NCBI GenBank assembly: GCA_961205875.1
Contig: OY540813.1
Coordinates: 12,433,001 to 12,497,000, forward strand
Reading direction: 5' to 3'
Length of the DNA stretch: 64,000 nucleotides
DNA from: Sialis fuliginosa
Lineage: Eukaryota; Arthropoda; Insecta; Megaloptera; Sialidae
The position numbers and the translations under genes are program-made. Under the pieces are notes generated by a model. It saw only the letters and a list, made by a program, of their open reading frames with translations. It had not been told where the DNA came from and did not search any database. This document shows, piece after piece, positions 55,472 through 64,000 of the stretch (its first letter is position 1; each line of letters starts with the position of its first letter).

Positions 55472-56969
55472 CTGTAAAAATAAATTATTAACGATAAATA
55501 AGAGAATTTAAAGCCATCTTAAGACGAAAACGTTATTAATAATAAATTCTTTGTAACCGATGAGTTATTCTACGTTCTAAAATAAAACAGTTACTTTTAT
55601 AAAAAAAAAACTATAGGATCTTTATTATTGAAAATTTTGTCAACTACAATTTTTGTCATAAAGCTAATAGTTTCCGAGATATTGCAAAAACTTATAAAAT
55701 TTTTAACTTGTTTACAATTTTTAAAAGATGCTTTATATATACTGGGTAGGAATTTTTATTCAGACAAAATCTATATAATTTAACTAGACTTATATTATTT
55801 TTAGAATTGCATTAAACAGACGTATAATTGACTTTTATTTTTTTAATCTTAAGAAAATAGCATCTGTGAAAAATGAAAATAAGTGTATTTCCCAGTTTTG
55901 AAATAACGAGGAAACTACACTGAAAATTTTTCAAACACAATAATCAAGCTATAAATAGATCATTTATACATACAAATTGAGAAAATATACATATGAATGT
56001 ACTTACAGTGTACGTGTACAATGTACATGGATATGTATCTCTATTTGTATTCTATATATGTATACATTTATTTTTATGAATTGAACGAACTACACTCACG
56101 GAAAAAATAAAGGACCACTTAAAATCGAAAAAATTGCTCATTTTCAAAATAGTACCAATAGATCAATTATGAAGAAAAAAATTTTTTTTTAATTCAGGAA
56201 TATTTTTGTGTTATTAAACATGTTTTTGTGACCAAACCGCGATTTAATAAAAAATAAAAAAATTGATTTTTTTTTGCAATTTTGAATGTTACCCACGGGG
56301 ATGTTTTTTTCTTCAAAAATTTCACGATAACCATTTTTTAGGAAATTTTCTCAGCTTTAAAACGCTTCTTTCAATTTGTTTTAGCATTTTTTGCTGTTGT
56401 GATATTCGAGTTTGAATGAAAAAAGTCGCACAGAAAAGGAAAAAAAAGAATATTAAAGCTTAATTATTGTCTAATAAACTCTAATAGCATTTAAAATATA
56501 TGAAAAAGAACAGATATTATATTTAAATATTGTTTTTCTAAAGGGCAAGGGGTCCACGGATAATGACTGTCTCATTTATAAATTAAAGCATACATAACTA
56601 ATTACCCAGGCGGTTAATTATGTTTAGTACATCAAGATGAAATGAGGCATATTAGTCATTTTATTCATACTTCATAAACATTCATATTTGAACATGTTCA
56701 TTTTGTTAAATGAAACATTAAACTTTTACGTTTTTTTTGTTAGCTATTGCATACAATAAATTTAATTAATTACATTTACATATACGAATAAAATATCAAA
56801 TAACATCAATAAAATTTGAAAGTTACCAATATATATAATCCGAATTACATCATCGAACAATTGCAGTACATGTGATAGGTAAATATTGACTTGTCTTTCA
56901 CCTCACTAAAACCCACAATTAATTATTATAAAAACACCTCATATATATTATAGATCACGTACTTGTTAT

Positions 56970-57230
56970 GTCGTGTCAGGACGTAGATCCATGAGCCATA
57001 ACTGTATGTTGCAAAAAAAGCGAGCCAGATTAGCTGGCGCGATCGGCAAACCACTGACTCCAATTCGCACTAAAATAGCGCAGCACTATTTCTGGCCCTG
57101 GAGACCCAGCCAGCATTCCGAACGGTGGTGGTGGTGGTGGCGCTGCTGCAGGAAGTCGACGGGGAAGTGTTTCGTCATGATGATGCCACTGTATGCTGTC
57201 TTGTTCGATCAGATAAGAAATAATGAGATG
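56970..57230 (-). other. GC-rich island, candidate first exon or promoter
   Basis: Sharply GC-rich in AT-rich DNA, about 1.5 kb upstream of the acceptor at 55471. On the minus strand it includes ATGACGAAACACTTCCCCGT (MTKHFPVDFLQQR, then a His run from CAC repeats) and a GTACGT donor-like site near 56962. It may be the 5'UTR exon that the 55471 acceptor requires. The plus strand also has an open frame of 113 codons with a poly-Trp run, which looks artefactual. Confidence 0.3.
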
Positions 57231-57297
57231 TTGACGAGAGGAACTATACAAGGAAAATTTATTTTATTTTATATAGATTTTGAAAAAAATAAATATA

Positions 57298-57530
57298 TAC
57301 AGGGTATCCCGTAAACATACCGACAAACTTTCAGGAGTTGTCGAAGACATTGAAACAATCGCTTTTTGTTAATAAACCCATGCCCACATACGAGCCGTTG
57401 TAAAAGTAGGGCAAAAGAAAGGATCCCACACAAATGCAATGAATTTTTCCTTTTGGTTGACATTTTTTGTGGAAATGATAATTCAAAATGTACTGATCAA
57501 AAGTTGTAAAGGGGGCAACCAAACAATTCA
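57298..57530 (+). repeat. Dispersed repeat, copy 2
   Basis: Longer copy of the repeat at 52914. It starts with acagggtatcccgtaaacat and retains a segment (cgagccgttgtaaaagtagg) missing from copy 1. Confidence 0.7.
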
Positions 57531-59062
57531 TGTTTATATTTATTTTTATATTTATCTCCTAAAGGGTCAACTTTAAAAAAAATTGCAAAGATTAAAAATT
57601 ACTTTGAATTAACGTACTAACAAAATATTTTAACATGGGGTCTTATATATGGAAGAATGCCATTTTGTATATCTATTAAAAAATTAAATTTCTTAATTAT
57701 TTATTACGATAAAAGGTAATTTTATTACTTTTTGAATAAATAACAAAATGCTAAGAACAGAATAAAAAAATGTTTTCTATTTTTTATTCACAAGACAATA
57801 ATCAGTATATGTAAACTTTTTGGCTGCCAAAAGATTCTGGGGTCAACAGCATAAACGGTGTCATTATGTACACATATATTTTTATAAGAACCTGTGAAAA
57901 TACACGTATTATACTATTATTACGTATTTGTATTTTCCATCTTATCAATTATACCTACTCATTGTCAAAGCAAATTATAATATGTATTTCATATTGCAGT
58001 AACAGTAAAAAAAACCGGACCAAAATTATTATCACCAGGGCTAACATCAGTTAATTTACCCCGGGATGACAGACGCAGCCCCTCTGTTGTAATTGAAGAT
58101 CTGTTTTTTGTAATTACTATTTTGCCGCACCTAAAACTTACTTTTGCGCTCTCTCTCAATTTCTGAAGACTTTTTTTGTATACATATCTCACGTCAGTTT
58201 TTAATACACGCTGGTTTTGGTCACAAGTTATAGATCTCGACTACTACAAGGTAAAAGTACAAACTAAAACATTGTACTTACTAGTTTTAGTGAGTGAAAA
58301 ACTTTAAATAATAAAAAATCAGAATGCCGGCTAAAATATGCGTAAAAGCCAGCATTAAATATTAAAGACGCATAGCATTGGAAAGATCGTCTCAGTATAA
58401 GCTATCACGGAAAATAAACCAGGAGGTTCAGTGTACGGGGTTTTATTTAACCCCACTGCCACAATCGACACGACCTTAGATTTGGAACGTACTCACGTCA
58501 ATCCCTCGACTGTGTATCCCGACATAATCACACGAGTATCTTTTCTGTGAATCATATCCATTTTTTGTTACGTTTTTCGAGATTATTGATATTATTCTTA
58601 TAATTTTTTATAATACCTACCCATTTATTCCAAATTTTAGCTCAATCGGTCCAGCAATTTTTGAGTTATGCTGCAAACAAGGGACAAAACAAATATGAAT
58701 GGTAATTTTTATTTTCAAAAACTATTTTATTAATATAAAATAATAATGGAAAAAATCGACTATATTAAAATTTCCCACCTAACAAGAGTAAATTATATTA
58801 ATTATGTACTTCAACTCAGGTCATTTTTTATTGCAATCCATTCCCTGCAATTAAATCCCATCACCCCGATAGTAAGTAATACTTTACAGGAACTTATCAG
58901 TAATGTAATAGGTATTCAATCTAATCAGTACCTACTTATAACTTGTAGCTTACATAACATACCCACGTGTACATCCCCACCTCCCTGATTAACACTGTTT
59001 ATCAAATCAGCTGGACAAGAGATTTTAACCTGAAAATCAGGCAATACAAATTTGGATTACAA

Positions 59063-61153
59063 ATGATTCGATTTTTTATAATAGTTTTCTTAATTGTTAC
59101 ATTTATAACTATTATAACGTGTTCTTCAGGAGATAGATCAGGTTTTTATCAAAGATGTTTGGAAAGATGCTCTTTAAATAATTGCACTGAGGGTAATTAT
59201 TTTAAGGTTATATTTGATATTACATATTATACTTAACTATAAAAATATTTGTAGGTAGGATAAACTTTAAATCAAATGTGAATCAAGGGATTATTTTGAA
59301 GATTTTGCAGTGGACTTGTAAAGATGAATGCCAATATGAATGCATGTGGAATACAGTCGAAGCATATCAAAAGAGAAACATGGATGTCCCACAATTTTAT
59401 GGAAAAGTATAATATCTTATACAAAAATAAATGAACACTAACTAGACTGGTGAAGTTTTTGAATTATTATAATTTCTTTATTGTATTTTCAGTGGCCTTT
59501 TGTACGATTTCTTGGATTACAAGAACCAGCGTCTGTCTTCTTCTCTGTACTAAATTTCGCAGTCCATTGTTGGATGATAATAGTGTTTCGCAGGACAATT
59601 CCTAAGAATACACCATTATTCTGGTTGTGGCATAGTTTTGCTATTGTAAGTAATTTATATTACCTTGTTTTTGTTTATTCATACTTTATATTAGTACAAA
59701 TTAACTTTAAAAGTATGGTACCTACTGGTACGTCATTTCAATTAAAAGTTTACTCCTTGAGTAAAGAAATTTAGAAAAATGAATGAATAATGTAATTATA
59801 AAGTTATTTTTATTAAAAATTGAATCTAAAAAATTTTTATTAATTTTTTTTATATTTTTTAATATAAATATAATATGAACGTTTCAAGTGAAATTCAATT
59901 TTTATAATGTAAGAAAATAGAATATAATTTTCAACAATCTTTGAAAAGAAAAAGTTAGCAGTTTATTGATTTTAAATGTTTTAGGTAAGCATGCATGCGT
60001 GGTTTTGGTCTGCAGTTTTTCATGCAAGAGATATTCGAATAACAGAAGTCATGGATTATATCTGTGCTTTTTCTATCATTATGTATTCATTTTTTTGTAT
60101 GGGAATCAGGTAAAGTTTAATTTAATTTTTTTCTAAATATGTATATATAATATTAGACACTAAATATAAACAATAAACTATAAAGTTTAAATTTAAGTCT
60201 GATAAAAAACAAAAAATAAACAATCCAGGAAATGTAATTTTTTTATTACGATAGAACATATCATATAGAAAACATCTCCCATTTGGCTACATATCACAGA
60301 TACTGAAACTTTATTTAAATGTTTTAAAATTTTTGATGTGTTACGTATAATTTTGTCTAACTTTTGTTAATCGCACAAAAACTCTTCAAATTTTATTAAT
60401 AAGCTAGTAATATTAGTTCTAATGGATATTTATTTATCATTTTAGATTTTTATACTGGCAGTCAATGAAAATAAAAGTTATTTTCAGTATCACCACTGCT
60501 GTAATATTTTTAAATCATTCAGCATATTTAAATACTGAAGGATTTAGTTATGCATATAATATGCAAGTAAACATATTTTTTGGTAAGTTAAGAAATATAA
60601 AATATATTTATACAAGTGTTAATAATTATTATTCATATTCGTTCTAGGATTTTTAAGTGCAGTATTTTGGTATTTGTGGTGTTTGTTATATCGTTCTCAA
60701 CAACCATATGTTTGGAAATGTGCTGTGTTCATTACTTTTACTGCGTTAGCAACATTATTAGAAATTATTGATCATGCACCATATTTATGGGTGTTTGATG
60801 CACATGCATTGTGGCATCTATCGACTGTACCATTAATGCCAATGTTTTACAGGTATTTATATAATTTTTTTTTAATTGTAATTATACTATTTACTATACC
60901 TACTTATCAAAATATAAATTCGGTATTAACAACCGGAAATTTTTTAGTAATATATCTAATATTATATAATTCTTTTTTTATCTTGAAACTATTAAAAAAA
61001 TAGAAAGGTGTTTTACAAACTCTCAGTACTTCATAAAAATATTGTTATCATCAATTTCGTAATTTCAGTTTTATTATGGATGACTGCAATTACTTAAGAA
61101 AATACGTGAAATTAAAACAAGACAAAGATGACAAAAGTTATAAATTATCCTAA
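59063..61153 (+). CDS. PGAP3: Post-GPI attachment to proteins factor 3 (PGAP3/Per1 family)
   Basis: Exons: 59063-59192, 59255-59406, 59493-59645, 59985-60109, 60446-60582, 60648-60852 and 61069-61153. All junctions are GT-AG and in phase; 328 residues. Family members remove the unsaturated sn-2 fatty acid of GPI anchors in the Golgi (human) or ER (yeast Per1). It has a signal peptide (MIRFFIIVFLIVTFITIITC), then the Cys-rich luminal head (GFYQRCLERCSLNNC, then WTCKDECQYECMW), VPQFYGKWPFVRFLGLQEPA, and several membrane segments. The conserved catalytic-type motifs are FHARD...MDYICA and LWVFDAHALWHLSTVPL. Length and every motif match human PGAP3 (320 aa), and it appears intact. It is a broad housekeeping function and unrelated to the neighbouring muscle gene. 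Confidence 0.96.
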
Positions 61154-61420
61154 TGGAAATTCATTTTTTATGGAACATGTAATTATCGTTATTTAAATTT
61201 GTTTTACGAAATTTTTTTGGAAAAAAACTTTTAAAATAAGCATTGGTGCTGTTGATTTTGCACGTTTTAGAAATTTCAATAACAGTGGCAACTATAAAAG
61301 ACAGGAAGGAGTGGGCCATATTTTTAAATTACACCACCGATAAAATTTTTATAAAAAATTTTACTTGTTTCTAGTCATTGAAATGTACAATATATATGTA
61401 GGTATATATATAATTATATA

Positions 61421-61971
61421 CAGTGAAACTTCGTTATAATGCTCTTGAGTGGATCGAATCAAAAACATGTTATAAACGCAATAAGCGAGAAATAAATTAG
61501 AAAATAAATATTATTTCTAAAAATATGTTTTAATGTAGAATCATAATTTTATTATAATATAAAAAAAATTACATACATTATGTAGATAATGTACTTGAAG
61601 CAATTTTTTTTGATTTCTTGACGATTTTTAAAAATAGATGCCGGAATTCCAAGAGTCTGCTAAATTTTTTTGTTTCAACACTTTGTTTTCGTCACATTTT
61701 CGTAAAATCACCATTTTTTCTTCTAGAGTTTGGAATGATCAACACTTGCACATCAAATGTTGCAAAGTTAATTTGAAGAATTTTGGCAAAATGTTTTCGT
61801 TGTCCGCACAAAAGGTGTTAACAACCTTTTGAGTGTTATAAACGGGATTTGTGAGCGTTAAAAATGGGAATATTTGTGTATTAATTTACGTGTGGGAGTC
61901 AGGACCATGGCAAAAACACATAATATATGGGATAGTGCTATAAACGAGAGCGTGATATCAAAGTTTCACTG
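61421..61971. mobile_element. pogo-type element, 551 bp, non-autonomous
   Basis: Ends CAGTGAAACTTCGTTATAAT and its imperfect complement (...TATCAAAGTTTCACTG), flanked by TA on both sides (61419-61420 and 61972-61973). Internal ATGTTATAAACGC and TGCTATAAACGAGAGCG repeat the sub-terminal motif. The minus strand includes a short frame (LADSWNSG region) that may be a relic of a DNA-binding domain, but it is too weak to claim. It lies 270 bp past the PGAP3 stop. Confidence 0.72.
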
Positions 61972-61979
61972 TAGTTCAA

Positions 61980-63080
61980 TACATAGCATTTTAAAAAATT
62001 AATAATGCAATTATAAAATATTGTTTAAAATGACCACAAGTTTTTTTATGTAATATATTATACAAAAACAAATATTATGTTATAACCAAAAAAATGGTTA
62101 GAGCATAACTTTTAGATAATAATATTTTCTATAACTTCTATTTTAAACAGTTTTACGGATTGTTTAAAAAATAATTAGAACAAATTAAAAATGTAAACAT
62201 CTGTTTACAGTTTAGTGATACCCTTCAAAAATAAAAGGTGCACATCTCTGTATTAAAGAACTTTAAGTTTAAAATTTCACGTTTTGAAATTGGTTAATAT
62301 CAAACAATCATTTTTATCCAACATGGACCCCTTTCTCCTATCATCAGGAGGTTTTCTTGTGTTCCTGATGAATTTTCATCTTAATCTGATCCTTCAGAAT
62401 TTTTTTAGCGTTTAAAAAAAAATCACTTTTTTGGTCAAATTTTCAAATATTGACCAATTTAAAATTTGCGTAAGTTATTTTTGTATTATGAGGAGTAATT
62501 TTTACAAACTATTAATTTAAATTTTCCTAAATTCAACTAATGTTACTATAAGTAGCGTTTCCCAAAGTGGATTCCGCAAAACTCGGGATTTCCATAGAAA
62601 AATTGTTTTGCTTAAAAATTGTAGAAGGGTTCCATTACAAAATAAGTTTGGGAACCACTACTATAGATTATTCACTGACCAATAGACAGACTTAGAGACG
62701 TCACTAAGATAACGACTGTACTTAATTCAGAGACCCTCAAAATGTGTAATTCCATTAAAATCTCAAGCTCAAATTTGTTCATGATTTTACTATACAGTAC
62801 ATGTATAAATTAAGATGTGTGTTATGAGATTAAGTATTAATTTAGTATTAATTAATTAATAAATGCATTTAACACTTTTTGTTGAATTTTCAGATGAATT
62901 CTTGTCGATTGTTTAAAAAATCTGAAATTTCAAACATGTTGCAATGTTTATTCTCAGAGATGTCTTGATTCATATTTCATGACACCTCTGAGGACAACTC
63001 TGCAATGTATTTGAAATCAGGTGTTTAAATAATATGGACAATATGAATTCATACAAAGACTTAATGAAGAAGAATATTTG
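61980..63080. other. AT-rich intergenic stretch
   Basis: Nothing with codon structure or clear repeat ends. A gtttcccaaagtggattccg-type phrase near 62560 occurs in many insect dispersed repeats. Confidence 0.45.
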
Positions 63081-63085
63081 TGTAA

Positions 63086-63616
63086 AGCCTTGTTTACATA
63101 AGCTTAGTGCTAATCATTAGTACTCAGTTGCGTAGAAACGGGGGGGGGGGGGGAGAGTAGAAGTTCACACTAGTTGGGAGTGTGAACCTGGCATTGTTAG
63201 TTGTTAGTGTGCAGTGATATCAATGCACAATGGACCGCTGTCTAAAATTGAACCGTGTTTATAAAAATTATTCAAATGTTATTATAAAATCATTAATAGA
63301 AGAATTAGGTGAAGAATTAAGGAAAGATAAATGCATATGGACGAGAAATTAATTGCTGAGAAGGAATACTCATGAAAGTTCAGTTGGATTTTTAAGGGAG
63401 CTTGCAGTAGAGGATCAACAGGAGTACAGAAGTATAATGAGAATGACACCTTTACAGTTTGCTTGTTTGTTAAAAAAAGTATTTCCCTTAACTTATCACT
63501 AAAGTATTCACTCTCACTTGCATTTTTACTGTACTAATACTTCAGGTTTACTTGTCCCGGTATTGGTGCGAGTGGTTAGTACTAATGATTAGCACTAAGC
63601 TCGTGTAAACAAGACT
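63086..63616 (+). mobile_element. PIF/Harbinger element, internally deleted, with transposase N-terminal relic
   Basis: 531 bp. Ends AGCCTTGTTTACA and AGTCTTGTTTACA (inverted), extending into a shared gcttagtgctaatcattagt, flanked by TAA on both sides (63083-63085 and 63617-63619). Inside, at about 63230-63480 on the plus strand, a decayed frame reads MDRCLKLNRVYKNYSNVI, then ELGEELRKDKCIWTRN, then LRRNTHESSVGFLRELAVED, then YRSIMRMTPLQFACLL. This matches the N-terminal region of Harbinger transposases (family WxRxWLxRR...LxxEDxxxYRNxLRMxxxxF). An in-frame stop replaces the Trp-Leu pair, and the DDE core is gone. A run of 14 G lies near 63150. Confidence 0.82.
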
Positions 63617-63739
63617 TAAGTTTTAAGAAATGAATTTAATGTTGTCGTTATTAAAAATAGCATCTTATTAGTAATGATTGTGTACCTGTATTTTATAAAG
63701 ATTTAATAAACATTTGTTAAATTTATATACAAGCATTTA

Positions 63740-64000
63740 TTTTAATGGTTTATAAACAATAACCATCAGTTAAGAGCATAAACAATATAGATTCTAATAA
63801 TAACGATACCTTAAAACTTAGAAAACAATGTATTCATAAATATATTAATTTTAAATATCACATTATACAAATATAAACATAACACAATATTACATAATAC
63901 AAAATATTGACTATATCTACATATCAATTTCTCATAGCTTTTTTCGAACAGCAGGGCGTGGAATACGGCCTCTATATACTATTTGAATATTTTCTGTACT
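63740..64000 (-). CDS. 3' end of an unidentified gene cut by the window edge
   Basis: On the minus strand the last 22 codons, from 64000 to TGA at 63932-63934, read STENIQIVYRGRIPRPAVRK, then KL. The composition is basic, and GC content is higher than in the UTR that follows. About 190 nt downstream on that strand an AATAAA lies at about 63737-63742, fitting a short 3'UTR. The protein family cannot be told from 22 residues. It is convergent with PGAP3. Confidence 0.55.

Larger units (their letters stand above)
55480..58960. other. Intergenic stretch between divergent genes
   Basis: Mostly AT-rich. It holds a possible Tc1-like terminus at 56093 (actcacggaaaaaataaagg), the GC-rich island at 56970-57230, repeat copy 2 (57298-57530), a pogo-like fragment (about 57608-57655) and a LINE-tail-like segment (58640-58700). 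A promoter for PGAP3 must lie near its right end, but no motif can be assigned. Confidence 0.5.

Overview
The window looks like nuclear DNA of an insect, most likely a sap-feeding hemipteran of aphid type. The reasons are A+T-rich introns and intergenic DNA, GT-AG introns, arthropod start contexts such as CAAAATG, and many small DNA-transposon derivatives. The species cannot be named from the sequence alone. Protein-coding DNA makes up less than half of the window; the rest is introns and dispersed repeats.

Minus strand, about 31.5 kb down to 1.2 kb: one giant gene encoding a titin/zormin-like muscle immunoglobulin (Ig) protein. I joined 13 exons whose splice phases all agree. Six Ig domains form three alternating A-B pairs (31.5-25.0 kb). 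A single 17,949-nt exon follows (24,899-6,951), then a basic linker exon, then two more Ig domains and the stop codon at 1,204. The giant exon holds three parts in order: a unique helical/acidic region of about 690 residues; 24 nearly identical units of 480 nt (160 aa, each built of four 40-aa sub-repeats); and about 1,000 residues of Lys/Glu helix with a 44-aa period. It starts and ends in phase 1, so it could be skipped without a frameshift. Candidate alternative first exons lie at 35.5 kb, whose product starts MGQSVCKCC and looks lipid-modified, and at 37.9 kb.

Minus strand, 55.4-41.4 kb: a second gene, encoding a long disordered protein with eight 11-residue repeats (core ISMPKMPDRPK) and a single hydrophobic segment at the extreme C-terminus, so probably tail-anchored. 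It has two alternative first exons, at 47.5 and 55.4 kb, that are phase-compatible with the same second exon. The 55.4-kb exon is also phase-compatible with the Ig gene, so the border between the two genes needs transcript data.

Plus strand, 59,063-61,153: a complete seven-exon PGAP3/Per1 gene for GPI-anchor lipid remodelling. At the right edge (minus strand) are the last 22 codons and 3'UTR of another gene.

Between and inside the genes are many transposon remnants: a 984-bp hAT-type element with a perfect 8-bp target duplication, two PIF/Harbinger-like elements with TAA duplications, two pogo-like elements with TA duplications, a dead mariner, several foldback elements and LINE-tail-like repeats. 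No viral or LTR element was recognised.
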